Shown here: piece after piece, positions 7,469 through 16,296 of the stretch
Layout: the number at the start of each line of letters is the position of its first letter
Position numbering within the stretch: position 1 is the stretch's first letter
Assembly: GCA_015999765.1 (NCBI GenBank)
Contig: JAECQR010000001.1
Coordinates: 186,001-250,000, forward strand
DNA from: Flavobacteriia bacterium
GTDB lineage: Bacteria; Bacteroidota; Bacteroidia; Flavobacteriales; Weeksellaceae
Direction of reading: 5' to 3'
DNA: 64,000 nt
Program-made: the position numbers and the translations under genes
Notes under the pieces: generated by a model
Database searches by the model: none
Seen by the model: only the letters and a program-made list of their open reading frames with translations
Told to the model about the DNA's origin: nothing

Positions 7469-8806
7469 TCAAAATTTCCCTGTAATCCACTTAACTATGT
7501 CGTTTCCAAAGATTAAGACCATTAATCCAAGTAAGAAAATTACACCAATCATCTGGGCATTTTCTAAAACTTTCTGCGGAACAGGTTTTCCGGTGATCAT
7601 TTCCCCCAGTGTAAACACTACATGGCCGCCATCTAACCCCGGAATCGGGATCAAATTAAGGAATGCAAGCCACACGGAGAACATTGCGGTAAAACTCCAG
7701 AAAAACTCCCAGTTAATTGTTTCCGGCATCTGCTTGATGATTCCGATTGGTCCACTAACTTTTTTATAACCTTCAGTAGTCGTGTTGAAAACAATTTTAA
7801 ACTGTTTGATCTGCATCGTAAGCACATCAATGGTTCTTGTCAAACCTCTCGGGATTGCTTCAAGTACAGTATATTTCTTTGTAATTCTGGCTTTTTCCAA
7901 TGCTGCCTGCGCCACGTTTACATCAGTACCAAAACCTAATTTACCCTGGGCATTAACTTTAACATTGATTTGCTGAACAGCTTTATTTCTTTCAATATCC
8001 AACACAACGTTCTGGTTTTTGAATTTTGCCAATTCAGTTCCGAGTTCGTCAAAATAAGATAAAGGTTTTCCGTTCATACCAACAATTCTGTCACCTTTCA
8101 CAAGTCCGGCGGCTTTCGCACCGCTGTTTGGCTCCAGACTGTCGATTACAACAGGGAAACGGGGAGTGAAATAAGCTTTGGCTTCATTCTGAGATAAAAC
8201 CTCTGCAACACCCTGTTCATTTACAGGGAAGGTTACCTCTTTACCATCTCTCAAAACAGTAACCTCATCTGCAAAAAGCATATTTACGGTTGAAGTTTCC
8301 ATACGCTCGGCATGTTTTCCGTCGATTCTTAAGATCTTATCGCCTGTTTCAAGGCCCATTTTCTTACCGGCGTCCGACACGGCAATTCCATTTTCGAATT
8401 TGGAGTTATCGTGATACGTTTCGCCTTTAAAATAGCTTAAACTTGAATAAATTAACCACGCTAAAAAGAAGTTTACCGTAACCCCACCCATCATAATGAT
8501 TAAACGCTGCCAAGCTGGTTTGCTTCGGAATTCCCACGGTTCCGCAGGTTTTTTCAGTTGCTCGGTATCCATACTTTCGTCTACCATTCCGGCAATTTTC
8601 ACATATCCGCCAAAAGGAAGCCAGCCGATACCATATTCGGTACCGCGGAAGTTTATTTTTGCCAGAGAAAACCATGGATCAAAGAAGAGGTAGAATTTCT
8701 CAACTTTGGTTTTGAAATACTTTGCGGGGAGGAAATGCCCTAATTCATGCAGGACTACTAAGATCGAAATACTGAGTATGAATTGGAATAACTGTATTAA
8801 TGTCAT
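7469..8806 (-). CDS. rseP: RIP metalloprotease RseP (site-2 protease)
   Basis: 445 aa inner-membrane zinc protease of family M50B that performs intramembrane cleavage, classically of anti-sigma factors. HELGH (His20-Glu21-His24) lies in the first membrane segment. FGGYVKIAGM follows, then two PDZ-like regions in the periplasmic middle (EPNSGAKAAGLVKGDRI is the clearer), and LDGGHV near the C-terminus supplies the Asp ligand. Full length. It has its own good promoter on the reverse strand and no cotranscribed neighbour. Confidence 0.95.
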   Translation of the reverse strand: MTLIQLFQFILSISILVVLHELGHFLPAKYFKTKVEKFYLFFDPWFSLAKINFRGTEYGIGWLPFGGYVKIAGMVDESMDTEQLKKPAEPWEFRSKPAWQRLIIMMGGVTVNFFLAWLIYSSLSYFKGETYHDNSKFENGIAVSDAGKKMGLETGDKILRIDGKHAERMETSTVNMLFADEVTVLRDGKEVTFPVNEQGVAEVLSQNEAKAYFTPRFPVVIDSLEPNSGAKAAGLVKGDRIVGMNGKPLSYFDELGTELAKFKNQNVVLDIERNKAVQQINVKVNAQGKLGFGTDVNVAQAALEKARITKKYTVLEAIPRGLTRTIDVLTMQIKQFKIVFNTTTEGYKKVSGPIGIIKQMPETINWEFFWSFTAMFSVWLAFLNLIPIPGLDGGHVVFTLGEMITGKPVPQKVLENAQMIGVIFLLGLMVLIFGNDIVKWITGKF

Positions 8807-8834
8807 TGAATTTAATTAAAATTTTAAAGATTTG

Positions 8835-8865
8835 CGAAGATACGAATTATCAAAAGCATGCCAAA
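8835..8865 (-). promoter_or_regulatory. Promoter of rseP
   Basis: On the reverse strand a -33 TTTG (8865-8862) is followed after 19 bases by TATCTTCG (8842-8835), one mismatch from TAnnTTTG. It lies about 30 bases upstream of the rseP ATG. Confidence 0.65.
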
Positions 8866-8899
8866 TAAAAAAGGTCCTCAAAATGAGAACCTTTTTATA
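8866..8899 (-). terminator. Intrinsic terminator of the small beta-barrel gene
   Basis: On the reverse strand the stem AAAAAGGTTCTCA pairs with TGAGGACCTTTTT (one G-U pair) and ends in T. On the forward strand the same stem has a mismatch, so the reverse direction is favoured. Confidence 0.75.
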
Positions 8900-8919
8900 T
8901 ATATGAAAAGTGAGTTTTT

Positions 8920-9360
8920 CTAGAAATTGAATGATACCCCTAAGCTACCATTGTTACCGAATTCACCATAGATACCTACATTGTTGTTGAAGAAATATCT
9001 AACTCCCAAATGAGCTCCGAATCCGAAATCTTTACCTAATATTCCTAAGTTAATTCCTGGATAGATGTCCCACTTTTCAGGTAATCCTAATGGTTCCTGT
9101 AAATGGAATCCTAATCTACCGAATAAGAAAACATTATTATCTTTGTTATCGTCCTTATACCCATCAAAATAGAAGTTTGCACCCGCACCTAGTGATACGA
9201 TACTGCCTAATCCATAATCATAAGTTGCAGTAATACCGTTTCCGTATCCCCAACCGTTAAAACCTACCTGAAGTTTTTGATCTCCTTTGCCGTTCCAAGC
9301 CTGTGCAAATGCCATTTGTCCTAAAAAGAACATTGAGCATACTAATAGTAACTTTTTCAT
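8920..9360 (-). CDS. Small secreted outer-membrane beta-barrel protein (DUF6646-like)
   Basis: 146 aa. A cleavable signal peptide ends MAFAQA. The rest is rich in Gly and aromatic residues alternating in short strands (GWGYGNGITATYDYGLG, GLGAHLGVRYFF) and ends in a terminal Phe (GVSFNF), the usual C-terminus of an outer-membrane barrel. The size fits an eight-stranded barrel. It resembles the uncharacterised Bacteroidota DUF6646 family by pattern; no function can be assigned. It has its own terminator and stands alone. Confidence 0.75.
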   Translation of the reverse strand: MKKLLLVCSMFFLGQMAFAQAWNGKGDQKLQVGFNGWGYGNGITATYDYGLGSIVSLGAGANFYFDGYKDDNKDNNVFLFGRLGFHLQEPLGLPEKWDIYPGINLGILGKDFGFGAHLGVRYFFNNNVGIYGEFGNNGSLGVSFNF

Positions 9361-9484
9361 AATGTATTAATTTATAGTTTTAATGTTATAATTTTGAATA
9401 ATCAAAAATGAGACCAAAGGAAAAAATCTTCTCGGAAGAGCCAATGACTTTTTGTATATTTAATCACGTTTTTTATGAAGATTT

Positions 9485-10246
9485 ATGAGAAATAATTTAA
9501 AAATCACCGGTTTAAATTTCGATATCTGTTGGAAAAATAAAACAGAAAATTTCGGATCCATCGAAAATCACCTCTCGGACGTTGTGACAGATCTGTTTAT
9601 TTTGCCTGAAATGTTCTCCACCGGATTTTATATGAATGCGGAAGAAGTTGCAGACCGAAATAGTGAAACACTGAAGTGGATGATAAATTTTTCCACTAAA
9701 ACCAACACCGCAGTGTGCGGAAGTGCTTCTGTTTTTGAAAATGAAAGATTTGTTAACCGTTTTTACTTCGTAAAACCCGATGGAAGCTATAACTATTACG
9801 ACAAAAGACATCTATTCTCTTATTCTGGGGAAGATAAAACCTATTCCCGAGGGAAAGAAAGAGTTATTGTACAATATAAAGGTTGGCGAATTTTGCTCCA
9901 GGTTTGCTATGATCTCAGGTTTCCCGTGTTCTCAAGAAATAATGACGATTACGATGCTATCATTTACGTTGCAAATTGGCCGGAAACAAGAATTGATGCA
10001 TGGAACACTTTGTTAAAGGCAAGAGCGATCGAAAATCAGAGTTATGTTTTTGGTCTTAACCGGATTGGCACGGATGGTAATAACCTGAACTATCCACAGA
10101 GTTCGTCATGTTTTTTTGCGGACGGAAGTGTTACGTCAGAAGTAGAAGGGAATATGGTGACTACAGTTTTTGACTATGAAAATCTTGAGAAGTACCGCGA
10201 AAAATTTCAGTTTTTAGGCGACCGCGATTCGTTTGAAATTCTTTAA
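9485..10246 (+). CDS. Carbon-nitrogen hydrolase (nitrilase superfamily, omega-amidase-like)
   Basis: 253 aa. The Glu-Lys-Cys triad is visible in LPEMFSTGF (Glu), YDKRHLF (Lys) and QVCYDLRFPVF (Cys). These motifs match the YafV/omega-amidase branch, which hydrolyses alpha-ketoglutaramate or similar omega-amides in the cytoplasm. The start at 9485 places the first core strand (LKITGLNFDICW) at the N-terminus. It converges on the thioredoxin gene with only 1 base between stop codons. Confidence 0.88.
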   Translation: MRNNLKITGLNFDICWKNKTENFGSIENHLSDVVTDLFILPEMFSTGFYMNAEEVADRNSETLKWMINFSTKTNTAVCGSASVFENERFVNRFYFVKPDGSYNYYDKRHLFSYSGEDKTYSRGKERVIVQYKGWRILLQVCYDLRFPVFSRNNDDYDAIIYVANWPETRIDAWNTLLKARAIENQSYVFGLNRIGTDGNNLNYPQSSSCFFADGSVTSEVEGNMVTTVFDYENLEKYREKFQFLGDRDSFEIL

Positions 10247-10247
10247 T

Positions 10248-10553
10248 TTAATTTTCTGCAATGTCGTGAAGAAGATTGGTTAAAGTATTTACATCGTGTA
10301 CTCCGCTCTGTTTGTAAAGTAAATCTCCGTTTTTAAAAACGACCAAAGTCGGAACACCTCTAACTCCGTATTCAGCAGCGATTGCAGGATATTCATCAAC
10401 ATCTATTTTTACAATTCTTGCCAGATCGCCAATATTTTCCTTGACAGTGGTAAGGACAGATGACTGCACCTTGCATGGCCCGCACCAGGTTGCAAAGAAA
10501 TCGATGAGTACGGGTCTTTCCGAATTGATGAGTTCGTAAAATTTTTGTGACAT
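10248..10553 (-). CDS. trxA: Thioredoxin
   Basis: 101 aa single-domain cytoplasmic thioredoxin. The active site is WCGPCK (Cys24, Cys27), with the cis-proline segment GVRGVPTLVVF and an N-terminal VLIDFFATW strand. The start is the ATG at 10553; an in-frame ATG at 10595 would add 14 residues without homology. It is the last gene of the reverse-strand sulfur cluster beginning with the TauE/SafE exporter, so a role in reducing persulfidated rhodanese or protein thiols is a reasonable inference. Confidence 0.93.
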   Translation of the reverse strand: MSQKFYELINSERPVLIDFFATWCGPCKVQSSVLTTVKENIGDLARIVKIDVDEYPAIAAEYGVRGVPTLVVFKNGDLLYKQSGVHDVNTLTNLLHDIAEN

Positions 10554-10611
10554 AAGTTTTTTTAGGTTTATCGTTAAAACGAAACTTTTAGGCACGGCGT
10601 GCTTAAAGCTG

Positions 10612-10921
10612 TTACTTTAGTTTTTTCTGCAACTCAGTCCAGCCACCACCATTGTAAACCTCAAAACCGTTTTCCTGGAGGATAACCTTTGCCGAGGCAC
10701 TTCGCATTCCGCTTGCACAGCAGGTAATAACAGGTTTTTTTAAGATCTAATTTTTTCATCTCAGATATAAGCTGCTGCAAAGGAATATTTATAGAGTTCC
10801 TGATGCTTCCATTGCTGAACTCTGCCGGTGTACGGACATCAATAATCTGTGCACCGTTATTAACCAAGTCTCTGTAGTTGACTGAACTTCCGCCAAAAAT
10901 CCTTTTTAAAAAACTAAACAT
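10612..10921 (-). pseudogene. Rhodanese-like protein with a one-base frameshift
   Basis: The first frame gives about 63 residues of a rhodanese fold (IIDVRTPAEF, NSINIPL) and then leaves the family. A second frame continues it perfectly as PVITCCASGMRSASAKVIL through VYNGGGW to a TAA at 10612-10614. It carries the active-site loop CCASGMR. The switch falls in a run of seven A on the coding strand (10735-10741). The total of 310 bases becomes 103 codons if one A is removed. This may be a sequencing indel, a true mutation or slippage. With six A the product would be a normal 102-aa single-domain sulfurtransferase. Confidence 0.85.
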
Positions 10922-10983
10922 TGTTTTTTCATTTGTCTATTTATTGAAAGCAAAAAAAATTTACTGAATGCTATTAAATTGAA

Positions 10984-11358
10984 TCACTCTTGTGATTTTT
11001 CCTGCTGTATCGCCTTTACATTTTTTAATGTTTTGCCATAATAAACATTTTCCACGCCGTTTTTCTCCAGAAGATTCATCGCTTCAGATGCCTGCTTTGC
11101 GGTGTTGCAGAAAACAACAATATTTTTCTGCTTTTTAAAGAAACCGATACTGTCCTGCATCGTTGCCAACGGAATATTTACCGCATTTTCCGCTGTCTTT
11201 TCTGCAAACTGTTCCGGAACCCGAACATCAATCAGTGTAGTTTCAGAATTTTTTACAATTTCTTTAATGCTTACACAGGGAATGGTCAGTGCCGGTTTTG
11301 CTGCAGTACAGGAAAGCAGCATCATTGCCGCTGCAAAAAGTAATTGCAGATTTTTCAT
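10984..11358 (-). CDS. Lipoprotein with rhodanese domain
   Basis: 124 aa. A signal peptide with lipobox LLSC (Cys17) predicts a membrane-anchored, periplasm-facing protein. The rhodanese fold follows: LIDVRVPEQF, NAVNIPL, and an active-site loop VVFCNTAKQA with Cys84. It is one of four rhodanese domains in this operon. It lies 2 bases downstream of the persulfide dioxygenase-rhodanese gene, implying coupled expression. It probably handles sulfane sulfur outside the cytoplasm; this is inference from anchoring and context. Confidence 0.88.
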   Translation of the reverse strand: MKNLQLLFAAAMMLLSCTAAKPALTIPCVSIKEIVKNSETTLIDVRVPEQFAEKTAENAVNIPLATMQDSIGFFKKQKNIVVFCNTAKQASEAMNLLEKNGVENVYYGKTLKNVKAIQQEKSQE

Positions 11359-11360
11359 TG

Positions 11361-12767
11361 TTACAGGGTTTTACTTTGACACACAAAATTGCTTTTAGGC
11401 ACATCCGTTTCTTTAATTTTATTAAAGCCGCCTTCGATTTCAGAAAAATTTCTGATTCCGCGTGCATTCAGGATGCTGGCTGCAATCATACTTCGGTATC
11501 CGCCGGCACAGTGAATAAAGAAATGTTCATCATTATCAAGCATTCCTGCCCAGCTGTTGATTTCTGCGAGCGGTCTGCGGAAGGCATCATTTACATGTTC
11601 AGCTTCATATTCACTCTCTTTTCGAACATCGACAACCTTTGAATCTGCAGCGAATTTTTCTGCAAACTCTTCCGGCGAAATCCGGTGAATCGTATCCGTT
11701 TCTTTCCCTGAATTCTTCCATGAATCAAAGCCGCCTTCTAAAAATCCCAAAACATGGTCGAATCCAACTCGTGAAAGTCTTGTAATAACTTCCTCTTCAG
11801 TTCCATCATCACAAATCAATAAAATAGGTTGCTTCACATCAACAATCATTGCGCCTACCCAAGGTGCGAAATCACCTTTCAGACCAATATTGATGGAGTT
11901 TGGAATAAATCCTTTGTAAAATTCAGCCGCTGAACGCGTGTCAAGAATCAAAGCTCCGGAATCTTCAGCAGTAGCTTCAAATTGCGAGGGGCTAAGGGGA
12001 TTTTTACCTTTCTGCAACACGTTTTCAAAACTTTCATATCCGCCTTTGTTCATGGCGACATTCATTCCAAAATATTGGGGCGGTGCAGAAAGTCCGTCCA
12101 AAACTTCTCTCACAAAGGATTCCTTGTCCGGTTGTTTAAGTGCGTAGTTGGTTTTTTTCTGGTTCCCTAAAGTATCCACGGTTTCTTTCTGCATATTTTT
12201 CCCGCATGCGGAACCTGCGCCGTGTGCAGGATAAACGGTAATATCATCTGCAAGTGGCATAATTTTACTCTGCAGGCTGTCATAGAGAAGTCCCGCCAGC
12301 TCTTCCTGAGTCATGTGCGCTGCTTTCTGCGCAAGATCAGGCCGGCCAACATCTCCTAAAAACAGGGTATCGCCAGAGAAAATCGCAGTCTCTTTTCCGC
12401 TTTCATCGATCAGCAGAAAAGTGGAACTTTCCATGGTGTGACCTGGCGTGTGCAGCACTTTAATTTTTATCTTCCCAACTTCAAAAAGCTGATTATCTTC
12501 TGCAATAATTGCCTCGAAATCGGGTTCTGCTGTGGGTCCGTAAACAATTGCAGCTCCCGTTTTCTTCGAAAGATCCAAATGCCCCGAAACAAAATCTGCA
12601 TGAAAGTGTGTTTCAAAAATATATTTGAGTGTCACGCCATCTTTTTGAAGTCTTTCTATGTATGGCAATGTTTCGCGCAAAGGATCTATAATAGCGGCTT
12701 CGTTTTCTGAAACGATGTAGTAAGCTCCATGCGCCAGACAACCTGTATATATTTGTTCTATCTTCAT
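11361..12767 (-). CDS. Persulfide dioxygenase-like MBL hydrolase fused to two rhodanese domains
   Basis: 468 aa. Residues 1-200 form an ETHE1-type metallo-beta-lactamase fold with THFHADFVSGH (His54, His56, Asp58), His110, Asp133 and His182. Two rhodanese domains follow, about 265-355 with Cys319 (LLICDDG) and about 362-455 with Cys420 (IHCAGGYRS). The layout is like CstB of Staphylococcus, which oxidises persulfides and handles thiosulfate. It is the catalytic centre of the sulfur operon. The first rhodanese loop CDDGTEE is atypical, so that domain may be weak or non-catalytic. Location is cytoplasmic. Confidence 0.92.
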   Translation of the reverse strand: MKIEQIYTGCLAHGAYYIVSENEAAIIDPLRETLPYIERLQKDGVTLKYIFETHFHADFVSGHLDLSKKTGAAIVYGPTAEPDFEAIIAEDNQLFEVGKIKIKVLHTPGHTMESSTFLLIDESGKETAIFSGDTLFLGDVGRPDLAQKAAHMTQEELAGLLYDSLQSKIMPLADDITVYPAHGAGSACGKNMQKETVDTLGNQKKTNYALKQPDKESFVREVLDGLSAPPQYFGMNVAMNKGGYESFENVLQKGKNPLSPSQFEATAEDSGALILDTRSAAEFYKGFIPNSINIGLKGDFAPWVGAMIVDVKQPILLICDDGTEEEVITRLSRVGFDHVLGFLEGGFDSWKNSGKETDTIHRISPEEFAEKFAADSKVVDVRKESEYEAEHVNDAFRRPLAEINSWAGMLDNDEHFFIHCAGGYRSMIAASILNARGIRNFSEIEGGFNKIKETDVPKSNFVCQSKTL

Positions 12768-12854
12768 TGTTTTAATTTTTATACCTGCAAATTTCGGTTA
12801 TTTGAATGCATCACCATACAAATGGACATTGAAAGAATCAATAATGACACTTGA

Positions 12855-13214
12855 TTAGTTATACTCGGTTACGTTACCGTCTTTATCAGATAGTTTTCCG
12901 GCCCGTCCGTCCTGGGTGATTTCCCACATATAACTTTCGTTCGTAAATACAGGATTCCCACTCGGGTTTACGGTTTTGGCAGACAGTTTCTGCTCATCTG
13001 CACCTGCTTTCTGAATTTTCACTGCGACAACATCGCCTTCAGAAAAATAGATTACGGAGATCTCTTCGCCTTTAAGATTCTTCAGTTTCAGCGGCTCCTG
13101 TACTAATGCGATTTCAGATGATTCGGTGTTTGAAGTTTGGGTTGCCCCCGTCTCTGTCTTTGTACATGAAGCCAGAAAAAGCACCATAGTGCTCAATAAA
13201 ATTACTCTTTTCAT
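12855..13214 (-). CDS. Small lipoprotein in the sulfur operon
   Basis: 119 aa. Signal peptide with lipobox LASC (Cys17), then a Ser/Thr-rich linker and a small beta-rich domain of about 75 residues (SVIYFSEGDVVAVKIQ to YMWEITQDGRAGKL). The pattern of short strands with a late Trp resembles MliC-like folds, but this is only by eye. It lies 1 base after the TauE/SafE gene and before the persulfide dioxygenase, so it is probably cotranscribed. No function can be assigned. Confidence 0.75.
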   Translation of the reverse strand: MKRVILLSTMVLFLASCTKTETGATQTSNTESSEIALVQEPLKLKNLKGEEISVIYFSEGDVVAVKIQKAGADEQKLSAKTVNPSGNPVFTNESYMWEITQDGRAGKLSDKDGNVTEYN

Positions 13215-13215
13215 A

Positions 13216-14016
13216 TTAAAATTGTTGCTTTAAAAATATTTCTTTAATAATTATAAATATGCCCATTCCCAAGACCACCCATCCAAAGAGAGGTTTGAGT
13301 TTGCGGCCATCCATTTTCTTTGAAACTGCGATCCCTATAAATATCCCCAGAACCGATAAACCACTGAAAATAAGCAGAAAACCCCAGTCATGACTTACCA
13401 TTTCCATTGTGCTTACAAAGCCCAAAATAGAGTTCATTGAAATGATAAAAAGCGAGGTTGCCACCGCCTTCTTCATATTCACGCCTAAAAGCATGACCAG
13501 AGCAGGAACAATTAAAAATCCGCCGCCCGCTCCGATTAAACCGGTTATAATTCCTACAAGTAATCCCTGCGAGATCAATATCGTATAGTTGGTATCTTCG
13601 AAATTCTGTAGTCTGGGTCTTTCATTTTTGCGGATCATTTTAAAGGAAGCAATCAGCATCAAAACCGCGAACAGCAACAGCAGAAACATATCTTTTGTGA
13701 GGGTAATGCCCCACCGGTTGATAATATATTCCGGTAAATGAGGTAAAACAAGTCTCCGGGAAAACAAAACTCCCAAAATTGAAGGAATTCCGAAGGTAAA
13801 AGCGGTTTTAAAATCAATTTGTTTCTGCCTGATAAATCCTACAGAGCCCACCAGACTTGTAATCCCAACTACAAACAGAGAAAGCGCCGTAGCAGTAACC
13901 GCATCAAAACCAAAAACATATACAAAAATCGGCACGCTTAAAATGCTGCCGCCACCGCCAATGAGGCCCATTACCAGACCTATTACTATTGCCGAAAAAT
14001 ATCCTAAAAATTCCAT
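13216..14016 (-). CDS. TauE/SafE-family sulfite/sulfur-anion exporter
   Basis: 266 aa inner-membrane protein with about eight hydrophobic segments. It has the two-repeat TauE/SafE (DUF81) signature: GLIGGGGSILSVP in the first half and GLIGAGGGFLIVP in the second. The family exports sulfite, sulfoacetate and related anions. As first gene of the persulfide-oxidation operon it probably removes sulfite or thiosulfate made by the downstream dioxygenase, as TauE does in cst loci. Upstream lies a 67-base gap with a GTAAC/GTTAC inverted repeat that could be an operator. Confidence 0.9.
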   Translation of the reverse strand: MEFLGYFSAIVIGLVMGLIGGGGSILSVPIFVYVFGFDAVTATALSLFVVGITSLVGSVGFIRQKQIDFKTAFTFGIPSILGVLFSRRLVLPHLPEYIINRWGITLTKDMFLLLLFAVLMLIASFKMIRKNERPRLQNFEDTNYTILISQGLLVGIITGLIGAGGGFLIVPALVMLLGVNMKKAVATSLFIISMNSILGFVSTMEMVSHDWGFLLIFSGLSVLGIFIGIAVSKKMDGRKLKPLFGWVVLGMGIFIIIKEIFLKQQF

Positions 14017-14060
14017 CTGCTACTTTTTGGCAAAACTAATTCTTTAAATACAACATCAAA

Positions 14061-14074
14061 GTAACCATTGTTAC
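14061..14074. promoter_or_regulatory. Inverted repeat upstream of the sulfur operon (candidate operator)
   Basis: GTAAC-CATT-GTTAC is a perfect 5-base inverted repeat with a 4-base spacer. It lies 45 bases upstream of the TauE/SafE start, inside the short gap after the Gre-like gene. A regulator site is inferred from position and symmetry; no regulator gene is adjacent. Confidence 0.4.
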
Positions 14075-14083
14075 CAAACGATA

Positions 14084-14527
14084 CTACTCAATAGCTTTAA
14101 TGATATGATTGCTACCACCGATTTTGAAACGGTCTCCTACCGTTTTTCCTTTAAGCTCTGCGTAAACAGGAGTTTTTTCAGAAAGTGAGATCACTTCTCT
14201 GCCCTCAATAGTGAACACCGGAACGGAAATCCCTACAAATAAGAACGATTGATCAGTTTCTATGACGCTGCCTCTTTCAATAATACTGTGGCTGGAATTC
14301 TCTTCGTTAGCGAGGAATTTTAAGTTTTCTTCAGCCCCAGCCAACATTTTTTCAAAGCGGAGTTGCATGTCCTTAGCTTCGGTCTGATGAGAAAAATCTT
14401 CCGGATCATGGGTGCTTTCTTCGTCCAAATCAGAGGCGGATTCATACTGATGAACAGACCGCTTCAGGCTCTTAATTACCTTACGCTGTTCAGCAATGAG
14501 TTGGTCTATTATGAGCTTCCTTTCCAT
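14084..14527 (-). CDS. GreA/GreB-family elongation factor-like protein
   Basis: 147 aa. The first 75 residues are charged and helical with an acidic tip (DLDEESTHDPEDF), as expected for the Gre coiled coil entering the RNA polymerase channel. The C-terminal half resembles the FKBP-like GreAB_C domain (SVIETDQSFLFVGISVP, KTPVYAELKGKTVGDRF). It is slightly shorter than canonical GreA (about 158 aa) and belongs to the divergent Bacteroidota group, so cleavage-factor activity is not certain. The start uses the ATG at 14527; an in-frame ATG lies 18 bases upstream. Confidence 0.82.
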   Translation of the reverse strand: MERKLIIDQLIAEQRKVIKSLKRSVHQYESASDLDEESTHDPEDFSHQTEAKDMQLRFEKMLAGAEENLKFLANEENSSHSIIERGSVIETDQSFLFVGISVPVFTIEGREVISLSEKTPVYAELKGKTVGDRFKIGGSNHIIKAIE

Positions 14528-14736
14528 TACTTTAAATTTTGACAATTAACAAATTTAATAAAAAAGCTTCACTTTCCTTACCAATATTTTCAAGCATGAG
14601 AAGTATCAGCAGTTTGAAGACAACATTTTTTAATGGGGTTAAAATAATTTGCTTTACGAAATCCACTATTTTACTCACTGACGAATTAAAAATCCCTATA
14701 ATTTTTTACCTTTAACATTTAAAACCCGATTTCAAA

Positions 14737-16263
14737 ATGGCAGACAGAACTAAATTTATAGAGGAACTTTCATCAAGATATACTCCGAAAGGCGAATTTA
14801 TAACACTCGGCAAAGGGATGCTCGACGGTGAGGTTGTAACCGATGTGAGCGTCACTATTCCTCTAAAAACCATTAACAGGCACGGCCTGATCGCCGGAGC
14901 CACAGGAACGGGTAAGACAAAAACGTTACAGGCTTTCGCAGAACAGCTTTCCCATCAGGGAATTCCATCGCTGGTTTTAGACATTAAAGGCGATTTTTCA
15001 GGAATCGCAGAACCTGGGGAGGAGAATAAAAACATTGCTGAGCGCTACGCAAAAACAAAACTACCTTATCAGCCACAGGCATTTCCGGTAGAACTGATGA
15101 CGATTTCCGGGGAAAGAGGCGTAAAACTCCGTGCTACAGTAACAGAATTCGGACCTATCCTGCTTTCGAAAATTCTGGAACTGAATGATACCCAGCAAAG
15201 CATTATCTCCATAGTTTTCAAATACTGCGATGACAAAGGTTTACCGCTTATCGACCTGGAAGATTTAAAAAAAGTTCTGCAGTATGTTACCGATAACCCT
15301 CAGGGAAAAGCCGATCTATCGAATAATTACGGATCTATTGCACCGGCTTCATTAGGAGCGATTCTGCGATCAATTGTTGCACTCGAACAGCAGGATGCCG
15401 CGCAATTTTTCGGTGAACCCAGTTTTGATGTTGAAGATCTTTTGCGGCAAAGAGAAGGCAAAGGTGTCGTAAATATCCTGAGAGTTGGCAATATTCAAAG
15501 TAAACCACAGTTATTCTCAACATTCATGCTTTCGCTTTTTGCTGAAATTTATATGAATTTCCCCGAAGAAGGCGATTCCGGAAAACCAAAACTGGTTATG
15601 TTTATTGATGAGGCTCATCTTATTTTTAAGGAAGCTTCTAAAACGCTGCTTAACCAGATTGAAACGATGGTAAAGCTCATCCGGTCGAAAGGCGTGGGAA
15701 TATATTTCATTACCCAAATTCCTGGAGATGTTCCCGAGAATGTACTTTCGCAGCTTGGTCTGAAAATTCAGCATGCACTTCGCGGATTTACTGCAAAAGA
15801 CCGGAAAGAAATCTCTAAAGCTGTAGATAATTACCCTATCACTGAGTTTTATAAGGCTGATGAACTTATTCAAAACCTCGGTATTGGTGAGGCGTTTATT
15901 ACCGCGCTTGATGAAAAGGGAATCCCTACTCCTTTAGTCCACACCTACCTGATATCTCCAGAATCCAGAATGGACATTCTGAATGACGCTGAAGTAGCAG
16001 ATCTTACAAGCCGTTCTGCATTGGTTGCCAAATACGAGCAAAGTATGGACAAAGATTCGGCCTATGAAATGCTGACCAGCAGAATGGAACAGGCTGTTCA
16101 GAATGCTGCGCCTACTCAAAAATCGAGACCGGTGAAAGAAGAACCCGGCATGTTCGAATCGGTGATGAAATCCCGCGCCGGAAGAACCTTTACAACAACT
16201 CTTGCACGCGAAGGCGCAAAATTTGTTCTGGGAATGTTTGGTTTAGGCGGAAGAAAAAGGTAA
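14737..16263 (+). CDS. HerA-like helicase/ATPase (DUF853 family)
   Basis: 508 aa. Walker A AGATGTGKT (residues 53-61), Walker B LVMFIDEAHL, and the DUF853 layout of E. coli YjgR, including FITQIPGDVPENVLSQLG and ALRGFTAKDRKEI. The C-terminal 60 residues are basic and Ala-rich and end in a hydrophobic patch (FVLGMFGLGGRKR). The family is a cytoplasmic FtsK-HerA type ATPase of unknown substrate, presumably DNA. The exonuclease-domain gene follows 33 bases later on the same strand, which suggests a DNA-processing pair. Confidence 0.88.
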   Translation: MADRTKFIEELSSRYTPKGEFITLGKGMLDGEVVTDVSVTIPLKTINRHGLIAGATGTGKTKTLQAFAEQLSHQGIPSLVLDIKGDFSGIAEPGEENKNIAERYAKTKLPYQPQAFPVELMTISGERGVKLRATVTEFGPILLSKILELNDTQQSIISIVFKYCDDKGLPLIDLEDLKKVLQYVTDNPQGKADLSNNYGSIAPASLGAILRSIVALEQQDAAQFFGEPSFDVEDLLRQREGKGVVNILRVGNIQSKPQLFSTFMLSLFAEIYMNFPEEGDSGKPKLVMFIDEAHLIFKEASKTLLNQIETMVKLIRSKGVGIYFITQIPGDVPENVLSQLGLKIQHALRGFTAKDRKEISKAVDNYPITEFYKADELIQNLGIGEAFITALDEKGIPTPLVHTYLISPESRMDILNDAEVADLTSRSALVAKYEQSMDKDSAYEMLTSRMEQAVQNAAPTQKSRPVKEEPGMFESVMKSRAGRTFTTTLAREGAKFVLGMFGLGGRKR

Positions 16264-16296
16264 AATTGCACCCGGCTTAGGACTCTCCAAAAACTA

